Assembly (NCBI RefSeq): GCF_049347105.1
Contig: NZ_CP186334.1
Location: 2,914,001-2,978,000 of the forward strand
Length of the DNA stretch: 64,000 bases
Source of the DNA: Gaoshiqia hydrogeniformans
Lineage (GTDB): Bacteria > Bacteroidota > Bacteroidia > Bacteroidales > Prolixibacteraceae
Reading direction: 5' to 3'
Below, one piece after another: positions 37,146 to 46,529 of the stretch (position 1 is the first letter of the stretch; each line of letters opens with the position of its first letter). Under the pieces are notes generated by a model. The model was not told the DNA's origin. It saw nothing but the letters and a program-made list of their open reading frames with translations, and ran no database searches. The position numbers and the translations under genes were made by a program.

Positions 37146-38546
37146 ATGGATGCGATTAAAAAGACGTTAAAAGATTCGGCCGCAGTACGCTGGTTCGTGT
37201 TGGTGCTTATTTCTATGTTCATGTTCGGTACCTATTGGTTTCAGGATTTTATGTCGGGACTGAAAGGTCTGATGATGTCGGAACTTGGAATTAACAGCAG
37301 CCAGTTTGGGCTGATCATCAGCTCTACCACCTGGGCAAACATGGTCGGGATGATCATGGTAGGCGGGATTATCCTGGATAAGTGGGGAATCCGCGTGGCC
37401 GGGGTGGTGTTTGGAATTGTGGCAACGCTTGGCGCATCCGTAACGGCGATGGCCACTTATGGCATGTTTGGCGACGATCCGGGAACCATGATGAAATTCA
37501 TGATGGCCGGACGAATGTTGTTTGGCATTGGTCTCGAATCCATTTGCGTGATTGTTACCCGAACAACCGTAAAATGGTTTAAAGGATATGAGCTGGCCCT
37601 GGCAATGGCCATTAATGTGGCTTTTGGTCGTTTCGGAACGGCTTTCGGAACGGCTTTCTCCGTTGAAATCGGGGGAGGACATGTGGCCCCGGCGGTTGCT
37701 TTTGCCGCTTCGCTGATTGGCGTGGGTTTTATTTTGTTTCTGGCTTACCTGATTTTCGATATTCGCCTCGACAGGCAGGTGAATGCCATGAAGGAAGAGG
37801 GCGCCGGCGAAGAGGAATTTAAATTCAGCGATTTACTGAAATTGGTTACCAATAAAGGCTTTATCTATATTACCTTGTTGTGTGTGGCATTTTATTCAGG
37901 GGTGTTCCCTTTTATCCAGTACGCGCCCGATTTGCTGGTGAATAAATTTGGGTTTACCTACCAGCTGCCCGATTTGTCGGGGATGACTTTATTTGAAAAG
38001 ATCGGCGCTATTTTTCACAACGGCCCCAAGGTTACCGGTTTGATTCCCCTGGGAACAATCTTATTTACGCCTATTTTCGGTTCGATTGTCGATAAAAAAG
38101 GGAAAGCGGCTTCGTTGATGATCCTGGGTGCATTCTTATTAATTTTCGCCCACGTGTCCCTGTCGCTTTTCCTCAGCGTGACGCTGGGCTATCTGGGACT
38201 GATTTCACTCGGAATTGCATTTGCACTGGTTCCCGCGGCCATGTGGCCTTCGGTAGCTAAAATTGTTGCCGAAAACCGCCTGGGAACAGCCTATTCGTCC
38301 ATGTTTACCATCCAAAACTGGGGGCTTGGCCTTTTCTTCTGGGGAATTGGCGCCTTGCTCGACTATGTAAACCGTGCCGATCTGGATGCCATCAAGGCGG
38401 GCGAGAAAATGTACGATTACACGATTCCGATCCTGATGCTGGTTTTTTGCGGGCTGATCTCGATCTTCCTGTCTTATATGTTGTTGCGTGCTGATAAACA
38501 AAATAAATACGGACTGGAACTACCTTCGGGTGTCGAAGCCGAATAA
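37146..38546 (+). CDS. MFS transporter
   Basis: 466-residue major facilitator with twelve predicted helices. The loop 2-3 signature is GGIILDKWGIRVAGVVFG. The repeated loop 8-9 motif GSIVDKKGKAASLMILG marks the second half. A soluble insert (about 205-235, acidic) and another (about 278-300) separate helices. The helix pattern MFGTYWFQDFMSGLKGLM recalls the MFSD1-like group, whose eukaryotic member moves dipeptides. A dipeptidase gene follows, which would fit dipeptide import, but substrate is inference. Confidence 0.88.
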   Translation: MDAIKKTLKDSAAVRWFVLVLISMFMFGTYWFQDFMSGLKGLMMSELGINSSQFGLIISSTTWANMVGMIMVGGIILDKWGIRVAGVVFGIVATLGASVTAMATYGMFGDDPGTMMKFMMAGRMLFGIGLESICVIVTRTTVKWFKGYELALAMAINVAFGRFGTAFGTAFSVEIGGGHVAPAVAFAASLIGVGFILFLAYLIFDIRLDRQVNAMKEEGAGEEEFKFSDLLKLVTNKGFIYITLLCVAFYSGVFPFIQYAPDLLVNKFGFTYQLPDLSGMTLFEKIGAIFHNGPKVTGLIPLGTILFTPIFGSIVDKKGKAASLMILGAFLLIFAHVSLSLFLSVTLGYLGLISLGIAFALVPAAMWPSVAKIVAENRLGTAYSSMFTIQNWGLGLFFWGIGALLDYVNRADLDAIKAGEKMYDYTIPILMLVFCGLISIFLSYMLLRADKQNKYGLELPSGVEAE

Positions 38547-38570
38547 ACCTTAACCCTGTTTGTAACGAAG

Positions 38571-38623
38571 CTGCCTGAAAAACCGGAATAACAGCGTAAA
38601 CCCGGTTTTTCAGGCAGTTTTTT
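38571..38623 (+). terminator. Strong intrinsic terminator
   Basis: A perfect 16-bp stem, CTGCCTGAAAAACCGG (38571-38586) with CCGGTTTTTCAGGCAG (38602-38617), loop of 15, then six T. It ends the MFS gene and separates it from pepD. Confidence 0.9.
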
Positions 38624-38714
38624 ATTTCAGCTGACGAATGTCAGAACAAGTTGGGGGGTAAAATTGTATTTTTAAAGGATTCTGTTGAAATCGTAATCAC
38701 TTAAATAAAGAGCA

Positions 38715-40181
38715 ATGAATAAAAACATTCGTGCGCTGGAACCATCTGCGCTGTGGGAAAATTTTTACAAACTCACGCAAATTCCGCGTCCCTCCAACCA
38801 TGAAGAACGTATCCGGGAGTTTATCTTTAATTTTGGCAAAAGCCTTGGTTTGGAGACCATTCAGGATGAAGCCGGAAATATCATCATCCGAAAACCGGCT
38901 ACCCCGGGCATGGAAAACCGGAAAGGCGTCATTTTGCAGGGGCACCTCGACATGGTCCCGCAGAAGAACAGCGATAAAATACACGACTTTGTCAGCGACC
39001 CGATTGAAGCATATATCGACGGCGAGTGGGTAACGGCAAACGGCACCACACTTGGCGCCGATAATGGTATTGGCGTGGCTGCGGCCATGACGGTGCTGGC
39101 TGCCGGCAACCTGGTTCACGGGCCGCTCGAAGCCTTATTTACGGCGACCGAAGAAACCGGCATGGATGGGGCTGAGGGCCTGAAAGCCGGGATTTTGCAG
39201 GGCGACATCCTGTTAAACACCGACTCGGAAGACGAAGGCGAATTGTACGTGGGCTGTGCCGGCGGAGAAGATGCAAGCGTTACCTTTACATATAAGGCGG
39301 ATGCTGTTCCGGCAGGTTCGCTGGCTTTTAAGCTGAGTGTAACCGGTCTGAAGGGCGGACATTCGGGAATGGATATCATCCTGCAGCGTGGAAATGCCAA
39401 TAAGGTGTTTTTCCGCTTGCTGAATGAGGCTTGCATTGCTGCCGGCGCCCGGTTGGCGTCGGTTGACGGGGGCAGTTTACGCAATGCTATTCCCCGCGAG
39501 GCTTTCGGGACGCTGATCGTAGATCAAAACAAGGCGGATCGCTTAAAACAAGCGCTTGAAACGGAGTTTACAACCATAAAAACGGAGTTGTCGGCAACCG
39601 AACCGGAAATGAAAATGGCCCTGGAGCCGGCAGACCTACCGGGCGCACTCATTGACGAAACAACGCAGCTGAACCTGACAAAGGCCGTGATGGCCTGTCC
39701 GAACGGGCTGATCCGTATGAGCGACAGTATGCCGGGTTTGGTGGAAACATCGGTGAATATGGCCATTATTAAGTCCAATGCTGCCGATAAGCAGGTTAGT
39801 CTGTCGTTCCTGATGAGAAGTTCTGTCGATTCGGCCAAAACCGACCTGGGTAAACGCATTGAAGCCGTGTTTACCCTGGCCGGAGCCGACGTAAAATTCG
39901 CCGGCGCTTACCCGGGATGGAAGCCGAATATGGAGTCGCCGATCCTGAAAACCATGCAAAAAGTTTATGCCGGAAAATATGGCAAAGTGCCCGAAATCAA
40001 AGCGATCCATGCCGGACTTGAATGCGGTATTCTTGGCGGAACTTATCCGCACTGGGATATGATTTCGTTTGGCCCGACCATTCGTTTTCCGCACTCGCCC
40101 GACGAGAAAGTCAATATCGGAACTGTCGGTAAATTCTGGGATTTTCTGCTGGAAACACTGAAAAACATTCCTGTAAAATAA
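38715..40181 (+). CDS. pepD: Aminoacyl-histidine dipeptidase (peptidase D, M20 family)
   Basis: Cytosolic zinc metallopeptidase acting on Xaa-His and other dipeptides. 488 residues, usual length. Metal ligands and catalysts are visible in LQGHLDMVPQK, GTTLGADNGIGVAAAM, TATEETGMDGA and LNTDSEDEGELYVGCAGG, and the dimerisation lid starts near SVTGLKGGHSGMDI. The C-terminal IHAGLECGILGG and GPTIRFPHSPDEKVNI complete the site. With the POT and MFS transporters nearby it points to peptide use. Confidence 0.96.
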   Translation: MNKNIRALEPSALWENFYKLTQIPRPSNHEERIREFIFNFGKSLGLETIQDEAGNIIIRKPATPGMENRKGVILQGHLDMVPQKNSDKIHDFVSDPIEAYIDGEWVTANGTTLGADNGIGVAAAMTVLAAGNLVHGPLEALFTATEETGMDGAEGLKAGILQGDILLNTDSEDEGELYVGCAGGEDASVTFTYKADAVPAGSLAFKLSVTGLKGGHSGMDIILQRGNANKVFFRLLNEACIAAGARLASVDGGSLRNAIPREAFGTLIVDQNKADRLKQALETEFTTIKTELSATEPEMKMALEPADLPGALIDETTQLNLTKAVMACPNGLIRMSDSMPGLVETSVNMAIIKSNAADKQVSLSFLMRSSVDSAKTDLGKRIEAVFTLAGADVKFAGAYPGWKPNMESPILKTMQKVYAGKYGKVPEIKAIHAGLECGILGGTYPHWDMISFGPTIRFPHSPDEKVNIGTVGKFWDFLLETLKNIPVK

Positions 40182-40182
40182 A

Positions 40183-40223
40183 AACAACAGAGGGCCTCCG
40201 ATTATCAGAGGCCCTCTGTTGTT
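40183..40223. terminator. Bidirectional terminator
   Basis: A perfect 16-bp inverted repeat, AACAACAGAGGGCCTC (40183-40198) and GAGGCCCTCTGTTGTT (40208-40223), loop of nine, sits between the convergent pepD and DUF2892 genes. Confidence 0.85.
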
Positions 40224-40239
40224 CCCTGCAAAAAAATCG

Positions 40240-40455
40240 TTATTCCTTTGGTGCTTTCTTCGGCAGGGTGTTACATCCAAAAGGCAGGTACAAAGGACAA
40301 AAACTAAGAAAACCGGTTAGCAGGAAGATACATGCCACGATCAGCAAAACAAGCCCCAGGGTACCTGAAATAACCCCGGTAAAATGCAAAACAGCGATGA
40401 TTACTGCAATAATTGCACGGATGGTGCGGTCTGTCATTCCCATGTTTTTTTTCAT
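40240..40455 (-). CDS. Small DUF2892 (YgaP transmembrane-like) protein
   Basis: 72 residues from the ATG at 40455 (MKKNMGMTDR); the longer frame starts at a TTG. The N-terminal MTDRTIRAIIAVIIAVLHF and a second helix LGLVLLIVACIFLLTGFLSFCPLYLPFG with the CPLY motif are diagnostic of DUF2892. Two-helix inner-membrane protein; related segments anchor rhodanese domains in other bacteria. Role unknown. Confidence 0.9.
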   Translation of the reverse strand: MKKNMGMTDRTIRAIIAVIIAVLHFTGVISGTLGLVLLIVACIFLLTGFLSFCPLYLPFGCNTLPKKAPKE

Positions 40456-40580
40456 GATTCCCAAAATTAAGTTAATACGTTATTCTTTGCCAGTTCCTTC
40501 GAAAAAATCCGGTTAAAACAAAAGTAGTCAATTTGAATGAATGTTGACTTTACTTTAGTTCGTTGAGAAGTGCATGTCTG

Positions 40581-42521
40581 TCAGGTCTTTTTTACCGATA
40601 AAACGATTTTTTCTTTGTCCTGCCGGCCGACTCCGTTCAAAAATGTATTGATCTGTTCAAATTCTGCCGGGGAGAAGTTTCCTTTGTTGATGGTAATCAC
40701 CCGATTTACCAGGATACTGCTGTCGGTCACCTTCCGGTAGCTGATTTTGTATGAACCGTATGACGAGCTGATTTCGGCATCTTTCGGCAAAAATTCGATC
40801 TCCAGCTCCTTCGGGATGTTTAAACTGAGCGTATCATTGTATACGTAGCCGACCGCTTCATACAGGTTTTGTTTCCGGTTTTTCCTGATTTGGGATGGAA
40901 AGGAATGCGGAAACAGCAAGTTCGGTTCAACAAACAGACGGGTTCCGCCGGTAACGGCATAACTGCCGATTTGTCCCTTTACGTACAAATCGGCGGCTGC
41001 TTCGCCAGTTGAAGTGTCTTGTACCAGGAAATCAGCAATCTGAAGTCCTCCTCCGGATAACGATTTTAGCAACTCTTTCTTTTGATCTTCTTTTGACAGG
41101 TAAATCAGGGGAAAAACATCGCTGTACAGCGAATTTCTGAACCCCGAATTTAATTCAAAGAGGGCTGATCCGTTTTCCTGCAGGTCGACTTTCAGCTGCG
41201 ATGTCCGGGTGTTTTTGTCTGTGCCATATACCGGGGTCCGTACAAGTTTGCCTCCTTGTTCGGTCACCAGCAGGGCATAACGGTCTGAATTACCGGTCCC
41301 GATGTAACCAAAAGGATAGTTCTGGTTGGTGCATTCAAGCCAGATGGTGTCCTGTTCAACGGGAACACAAAGAATGATGTGGTTTGTTTGATTCGCGCTG
41401 GCAAATTCCGGGAATTTTATTTTCCGGGACGGGCCGTTCCCGATTTCGGTATAATATGATTCCACGCCAATCCCTTTCAGAAGGGCTCTCATGTAGTTGC
41501 TCAACGCTTTGCAGTCGCCGTATCCTTTGGCATGTACTTCGGTGGCAGGCGCAGGCTGAAAACCGCCAATGCCAAGCGAAATGTTGACATACCGCGTTTT
41601 TTGCTGCATGTATTTATAAAGCGTTTTTACCTTTTCTTTTTGATCTGAAATAGGGTCGGTAAGTAATTTGATTTCGTCCAGGCTTGCCGTCGAAAGTTCA
41701 TCGCGTTTATTAATCAGGCCATAAACCCAGTCGCCGTAATTCTTCCAGCTGTTAAAATTGCCGCTTGTTCCTTCGTACGAGATTTCGGCGGGCGATAAAA
41801 CAACAACCGGAAAAATATCCAGGTAATCAGACATCGACGGTTCGTAAGCAATCGCTTTTAAATGCGAAGCGCTCCAGCTGTACCGGATCACGTTGTCCTG
41901 TTCTTTCTTTTCAAAAATAAAAGGATGATTAAGTTCTTTATAACGCAGTTCGAGTGTCGCCGGGGTTTTTACAATTAATTCAGCCTTTTCGGTTGAGATT
42001 CCAAACCAATCGTGAGGCAACCAGTTTCCAAAACCGACGGTGCTTTTATGATCGACGGTGTAACTGTACTCAACTGTGTAAGGATAATTGTTGTTTGAAG
42101 GTTTGTAGTGGATGACCCGGTTGTCGCTGTAAAGGGTATAGCTGCTGTTGCTGGCGTAGTCATTAAAATCTTTCCTTTTAATGGCTTTCAGCAGATTGCC
42201 TTTGGCATCGTAAATGTTTTCTTTGATCGAACTGACCGAAGAATTCCGGTCGTAATAAACAGCTAATTCCGCAGCATGGATTCCCCTCGAGTTTAAAACG
42301 GTTACGGTATAATTTACCTCCAGCGTATATTTGTCGACCGACAGCCGGTTGTAAACCCTTGAAGAATTCCGGATAACCGCATTGGCATCTTTTTTCAGCG
42401 AATCAGGGATCAACGATACATCCAGTTTGTTTTGGGCATTTCCGGCAATTCCGGCCAACAGGCAGACAACTAAAAAGAGACCGGCTTTTTTCACACGGAT
42501 AAATGGGTGATGAGTTTTCAT
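40581..42521 (-). CDS. DUF3857/transglutaminase-like secreted protein with intact catalytic Cys
   Basis: 646 residues with a signal peptide (about 10-29). DUF3857 (about 50-215) includes NSRGIHAAELAVYYDRN. The transglutaminase-like core (about 290-410) has GYGDCKALSNYMRALLKGIG with Cys337, and His381 in NHIILCVP followed by WLECTN, so the papain-like triad appears present. A C-terminal beta domain follows (about 480-640). Expected in the periplasm or on the outer membrane; substrate unknown. It lies 19 bp after a longer paralogue in the same orientation. Confidence 0.9.
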   Translation of the reverse strand: MKTHHPFIRVKKAGLFLVVCLLAGIAGNAQNKLDVSLIPDSLKKDANAVIRNSSRVYNRLSVDKYTLEVNYTVTVLNSRGIHAAELAVYYDRNSSVSSIKENIYDAKGNLLKAIKRKDFNDYASNSSYTLYSDNRVIHYKPSNNNYPYTVEYSYTVDHKSTVGFGNWLPHDWFGISTEKAELIVKTPATLELRYKELNHPFIFEKKEQDNVIRYSWSASHLKAIAYEPSMSDYLDIFPVVVLSPAEISYEGTSGNFNSWKNYGDWVYGLINKRDELSTASLDEIKLLTDPISDQKEKVKTLYKYMQQKTRYVNISLGIGGFQPAPATEVHAKGYGDCKALSNYMRALLKGIGVESYYTEIGNGPSRKIKFPEFASANQTNHIILCVPVEQDTIWLECTNQNYPFGYIGTGNSDRYALLVTEQGGKLVRTPVYGTDKNTRTSQLKVDLQENGSALFELNSGFRNSLYSDVFPLIYLSKEDQKKELLKSLSGGGLQIADFLVQDTSTGEAAADLYVKGQIGSYAVTGGTRLFVEPNLLFPHSFPSQIRKNRKQNLYEAVGYVYNDTLSLNIPKELEIEFLPKDAEISSSYGSYKISYRKVTDSSILVNRVITINKGNFSPAEFEQINTFLNGVGRQDKEKIVLSVKKT

Positions 42522-42540
42522 GATTAACGGCGATACCTGT

Positions 42541-44583
42541 TTAATTTCTAACCGATTTTAAGACGACCATCTCTTTCTCTTTATCAACAATAGCCTGCAC
42601 GAAGACTTTTAATAACTCGTATTCGTCGGGTAAAAACAAACTTTTATTGATGCTGATCAGCGAGCTGAAATTCAGCATATTCCCGATTTGCTCCGTGTGG
42701 TAACGAAAACTGCCCGAATTATCCGGGAGTTTAACGATGATTGGTTTGGGCAATTCCGAGACTTCATAATTTTGAGGGATCGTAATGGTGTACATCCGCT
42801 GAATCTGGAACGGATAATCAAACTCGACAGGAAATTCGCGTTTTTCCAGTTTGAAAGGGTTTTCATCAAAAAACGGATCAAGGGCGGGCGAGAAGTAGAC
42901 CATATCGCCCGCGTTGTTAATGCCGTCGACAGAACTGATTTCGTAGGTTAGCTTCAGGCTGTTTGAAATGCTGTCGAGCCCATCTATTTTCAAATTGCTG
43001 ATGTGGTAGGCGGTATTGTCTTCTTCCAGGGTTTTTAACGACTCGTCGGGGTCAGATTTATCTTTGATACTTCCCCGATAAGAATAAGCGCAGTAATCCA
43101 GTAGGTTTTTCTGGATTTTACCGGTTACGGCCAGGGTACTGTCGAGCGTGATGATGCTCTGCGACCGTGTGATGTAGGCTTTATAGTCCATTAAATTGAT
43201 CCATTTGTCAGCCGTATTTCCAATAATCCGTCCTTTGTCGTTTAAACATCTGACAGGCAGCAGGTTTCGTAGTGAATTCGGGTCGGTGGCATCCATCAGG
43301 TAGGTATTGCCGTTGAGGTTTACCATAGCAATAACATAATTGAAACTGGTGATTGACGGGTGCGATGGGTGTACAATCCCGTTAGTCTGAGTGCTCAGAA
43401 TAACCGGGTAGCTGGTAAATCCAAGTGCCCGGAGCAGCATGACTAAATTCAGGTTTACGTCGGCGCTGTTTCCTTCGCCGGTTTTATAGGCTTTGGAAAG
43501 TGTCGATGTAGTATACTTGTTAAACCCACCGTTCCAGCTTACCCGTTGCGTCATAAGGCTTAATGCGGCATCGATCAATGCTTCATCCTTCAGGTTCCTG
43601 CTTTTTAAAAGTTCCGCATCAGTATTCAGGTGGTTGGCCCGTTTCAATTCCTGGCCGAAATTATAGCTTTCATCCAGCTTCCGGTCAATTTCGTCCCAAC
43701 TGGAAGTATAATACTCCATGGGCTGTTGGGGAAATTTGGTGTATTGTAACTCAAATTCAACCTTTGAGAGGTAATTGTTGGCTGTTTTCAAAAACTTTTC
43801 ATTGGGAAATGCCGGAATATCTTTTGCCAGAAAATGATAGATGTGTTCGGTAAAATCAACGTCATAGGTGTACTTTTCTTCTTTGACACTCATTCCTTCG
43901 GCCCGCTGGTGGTGGGTAAGCGTCAGTTTTCTGGGTTTACGGTTGGTCACGGTTTCAATCGGGAAATATCCTTTTGATGTTTTATTGTAATTAAAATACT
44001 CGGGGATAGTTACGGTATATTCGCTGTACAGGGTGGGAATTCTTCGTTGAAAATACCATTCCTGCAGGTTGAAAAGAAAGTCTGATTTGATGGAATACTG
44101 AATTTCGATCACAGAACCTTCTTTTAACGCCGGCATGGCAAACTTCACCGTTTTGAGGTTTTCGCTTGTTTCTTCGGTTAAAATATCACTTTTTTCAAGT
44201 TTGATTTTTGCAATCTTTCCGTCTTCGAGGTTATAAGTGAAGGCTTTCAGGTTGGTAACTTCTTCCCGCGTGCTGCCTTTCTGGTAGATGGGAATTTGAA
44301 AATCGCCCCACGAAAGCCCCTGGTTGTTTAAGATTTTTACCCGGAGATGCCGGTTAAAAACCAACTGAAAACCCTTATTTGACGACTGGTCGTAAATGAA
44401 CTCGGTTTCACCGGCGTCGAAGATGCAGTAGGCATCGGCGTGTGCGTCGATAGGGCATTCTTTCGATTCCAGGCCGGAGATCTCAATTTTGCCAAATTTT
44501 TCGGGAGCATTTTGTGAAAAAGCCTGTTGAAAAAAGCACAGGAGGATGAATAGCGCAGTGATTGTTGGTAACGTTGTTTTCAT
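42541..44583 (-). CDS. DUF3857/transglutaminase-like protein, probably catalytically inactive
   Basis: 680 residues, signal peptide 1-23 (ending AFSQN). The layout matches the next gene: DUF3857 (about 60-240), transglutaminase-like core (about 330-440), C-terminal DUF3858-like domain (about 530-680). The position of the catalytic Cys holds Ser373 in GEGNSADVNLNLVMLLRALG, and the expected His region reads FNYVIAMV (Asn415-Tyr416), so it probably binds rather than cuts. Asp431 in LMDATDPN is kept. First gene of a two-gene unit. Confidence 0.88.
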   Translation of the reverse strand: MKTTLPTITALFILLCFFQQAFSQNAPEKFGKIEISGLESKECPIDAHADAYCIFDAGETEFIYDQSSNKGFQLVFNRHLRVKILNNQGLSWGDFQIPIYQKGSTREEVTNLKAFTYNLEDGKIAKIKLEKSDILTEETSENLKTVKFAMPALKEGSVIEIQYSIKSDFLFNLQEWYFQRRIPTLYSEYTVTIPEYFNYNKTSKGYFPIETVTNRKPRKLTLTHHQRAEGMSVKEEKYTYDVDFTEHIYHFLAKDIPAFPNEKFLKTANNYLSKVEFELQYTKFPQQPMEYYTSSWDEIDRKLDESYNFGQELKRANHLNTDAELLKSRNLKDEALIDAALSLMTQRVSWNGGFNKYTTSTLSKAYKTGEGNSADVNLNLVMLLRALGFTSYPVILSTQTNGIVHPSHPSITSFNYVIAMVNLNGNTYLMDATDPNSLRNLLPVRCLNDKGRIIGNTADKWINLMDYKAYITRSQSIITLDSTLAVTGKIQKNLLDYCAYSYRGSIKDKSDPDESLKTLEEDNTAYHISNLKIDGLDSISNSLKLTYEISSVDGINNAGDMVYFSPALDPFFDENPFKLEKREFPVEFDYPFQIQRMYTITIPQNYEVSELPKPIIVKLPDNSGSFRYHTEQIGNMLNFSSLISINKSLFLPDEYELLKVFVQAIVDKEKEMVVLKSVRN

Positions 44584-44808
44584 AAATAAGGTTTTAAATC
44601 AGGATAAGTTGTCTTTTTGGGGAGGACAATCCCCGGGTATCAGGTTGTAAGAAGTTGCCGGAATACAGGTGGATGGAATATGTCGGTCTTTTCTCCAAAA
44701 GTTGCTTGAGCTTGGTTTCCGGCAGTCAAGTTATCAAAATAAAACAGAACAATAACCATTTCCGGCAGGAAAATTCATTATTTATTTTATGTCTAAATAA
44801 CAATGCGT
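44584..44808. other. Intergenic region
   Basis: About 225 bp between the VOC gene and the DUF3857 pair, all minus strand. AT-rich at 44730-44800, no gene recognised; it should hold the promoter of the DUF3857 genes. Confidence 0.4.
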
Positions 44809-45234
44809 TTACCCGAGTAACAAACTCCCCTGTTCATCGAATGTCCAAAAGGGGGCCCAGGCAATTTCCCAGGCATGACCATCGGGGTCAGCAAAATAAC
44901 AATCATATCCGCCCCAGAATGTTTCCCTCGGTTCAACCAGCGACTGGCCTCCATTTTCAATGATTTGCCTGTATAATTGATCAACGGCTTCTTTAGTGTC
45001 CTGATTGATCGCTAGTGTCACACCCGAAAAACCACTTCGTTCGGGCGGAATCCCGGCATCCTCGGCCAGGCCGTTGAGCGGGTAAAGGGCAAACACGATG
45101 CCTCCCTGTCCGTAAAAAACAATGTTATCGTCGCTGCCTGTTCCGGGCTCCCAGCCCAGGGCTTGGCGGTAAAATTCGCGTGAGCGTTTGAGGTTACTCA
45201 CTCCAAGGGTTACGATGTTTAAGCGCGATTTCAT
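44809..45234 (-). CDS. VOC-family (glyoxalase-like) protein
   Basis: 141 residues with two beta-alpha-beta-beta-beta units. IVTLGVSNLKRSREFYRQALGWEP opens the domain and WGGYDCYFADPDGHAWEIAW is the typical second-half motif with a metal-ligand Glu. Members include glyoxalases, dioxygenases and resistance proteins; specificity cannot be decided. Single gene. Confidence 0.9.
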   Translation of the reverse strand: MKSRLNIVTLGVSNLKRSREFYRQALGWEPGTGSDDNIVFYGQGGIVFALYPLNGLAEDAGIPPERSGFSGVTLAINQDTKEAVDQLYRQIIENGGQSLVEPRETFWGGYDCYFADPDGHAWEIAWAPFWTFDEQGSLLLG

Positions 45235-45292
45235 GGGTACATTAGTTCTAATTTCGGTTAAGGTACGACGATTAACGATGATCCGGCTGGTG

Positions 45293-45550
45293 TCACCTCT
45301 GTGTTATTCGGTAAAATGCCCGCAGCTCTTCTTTTCTTTTTCCGGGCAACTGGTGCCAGCGGATTCCCCGGATGGCGCCTTCGAGCCCGCAAAGCATACT
45401 CAGGCAGACTGTTTTGTCGATGGTTGACAAACGGATAAAGGCCTGTTCTGCTCCCATTCTGATGAGTTGTTCGGGAGTTTCAATGCCGGCTTCTTTTAAT
45501 TTGGCTTCTACAACTTTGCCAATGTTGGGCAGGTCGGACAGTTGTGTCAT
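45293..45550 (-). CDS. TfoX/Sxy C-terminal-domain protein
   Basis: 85 residues matching the TfoX C-terminal helix-hairpin-helix-like domain: LSDLPNIGKVVEAKLKEAGIETPEQLIRMGAEQAFIRL, ending LPGKRKEELRAFY. The N-terminal TfoX domain of competence regulators is absent, which is common for this short form. A role in DNA uptake is not shown. Confidence 0.9.
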   Translation of the reverse strand: MTQLSDLPNIGKVVEAKLKEAGIETPEQLIRMGAEQAFIRLSTIDKTVCLSMLCGLEGAIRGIRWHQLPGKRKEELRAFYRITQR

Positions 45551-45757
45551 GGTTTTTTTGTTTTTTTCAAATTTACGGAAGAATATGTATCATATGCTCC
45601 CTTTCAGGATCAAATTTTAAGCTAAAATTGTATTCTTCAGGGAATAGGGGACCGGTTAATTTGTAAAAACTTGTTAATGCGCCCGTATAAACCGGACGAT
45701 GATTTCCCTTTTGCCCGGATTTTAATTTATTTAGCTAATCCAATTTTGACAAGTAGC
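45551..45757. other. Divergent intergenic region upstream of the terpenoid-like cluster
   Basis: About 205 bp. It should contain the promoter of the five-gene plus-strand operon. A longer frame for the first gene from 45671 exists, but the added 29 residues are unlike the family start. No clear TAnnTTTG box found. Confidence 0.4.
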
Positions 45758-46528
45758 ATGAATCATTCAACTGGTATCTTTTTTTGCCGTTGCGGGGCCC
45801 ATGTAATTTCGGGCGAAAAAACGGACGAATTAGCTGATGCTTTTCGCCGGTTGGATGCCGATGTATACGAGCTTCGCGATTTGTGCGCCCTGTCGGTCGC
45901 CGGGAAGGACATGCTGCAAGCTACTGCGGAAAAATACGACCGCAAAGTAATTGTTGCCTGTTATCCGCGTGCGGTGAAAAATTTGTTAGGACAGGCTGGA
46001 ATTGATTTTGGAAAATTTGAGGCGCTGAATTTCAGGGAGCTTTCGGCAGAACAGATCGGGGTACAGTTGAGTGAAAGCCATCAATTAGAGGAAGGTGAAG
46101 CCCGCTGCCGGGTACTGCAGGCTGAGTTGGATGTGCCGGCCTGGTTTCCGGTCATCGACGAGTCGCGCTGTGCCCTTTGCGGACAATGTGCCCGTTTTTG
46201 CCTGTTTGGCGTTTACAAATACGATAAAAAAAGTCTGCGGGTGGTTAACCCCCTGGCGTGTAAAAATAATTGTCCGGCCTGTGGACGGACTTGCCCGGCA
46301 TCGGCCATTATCTTTCCGAGGCTGGCCGAGAAATCGGCGCTGGCCGGCGCCGAAGTTGATGAGTCAAAACTACCGGGTCAGGCAAAGCCGGGAAGCTTGC
46401 TTTTTACACTAAATGAGCGTAATCAGGCAAGGAAAAACATTTTCAGACAAGGGGTGGTGCAGTTGGCCGAAGAAGAACGGCGCAAGGCGCTGGAAGAATT
46501 CAAAGAAAGCATTCGAAAAGAGAACTGA
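45758..46528 (+). CDS. HdrA-like / double 4Fe-4S ferredoxin protein, first gene of terpenoid-like operon
   Basis: 256 residues from the ATG at 45758 (MNHSTGIFFCRCG). The N-terminal half (about 1-105) resembles the N-terminus of heterodisulfide reductase subunit A, with FFCRCGAHVISGEKTDEL and VIVACYPRAV. The C-terminal half carries ferredoxin motifs CALCGQCARFC (C-x2-C-x2-C-x3-C) and CKNNCPACGRTCP (C-x3-C-x2-C-x3-C), enough for two 4Fe-4S clusters. A charged helical tail follows. It probably feeds electrons to the radical SAM enzyme whose ATG lies one base after its stop. Cytoplasmic. Confidence 0.8.
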   Translation: MNHSTGIFFCRCGAHVISGEKTDELADAFRRLDADVYELRDLCALSVAGKDMLQATAEKYDRKVIVACYPRAVKNLLGQAGIDFGKFEALNFRELSAEQIGVQLSESHQLEEGEARCRVLQAELDVPAWFPVIDESRCALCGQCARFCLFGVYKYDKKSLRVVNPLACKNNCPACGRTCPASAIIFPRLAEKSALAGAEVDESKLPGQAKPGSLLFTLNERNQARKNIFRQGVVQLAEEERRKALEEFKESIRKEN

Positions 46529-46529
46529 C

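Noticed and set aside
42540..42541. Frameshift or gene split between the two DUF3857 proteins
   Set aside because: Each has its own signal peptide and full domain set, so they are separate paralogues and not a broken gene.
46413..46529. N-terminal extension of the radical SAM gene
   Set aside because: It lies inside the ferredoxin gene in another frame; the ATG at 46530, one base after that gene's stop, gives a family-like start.
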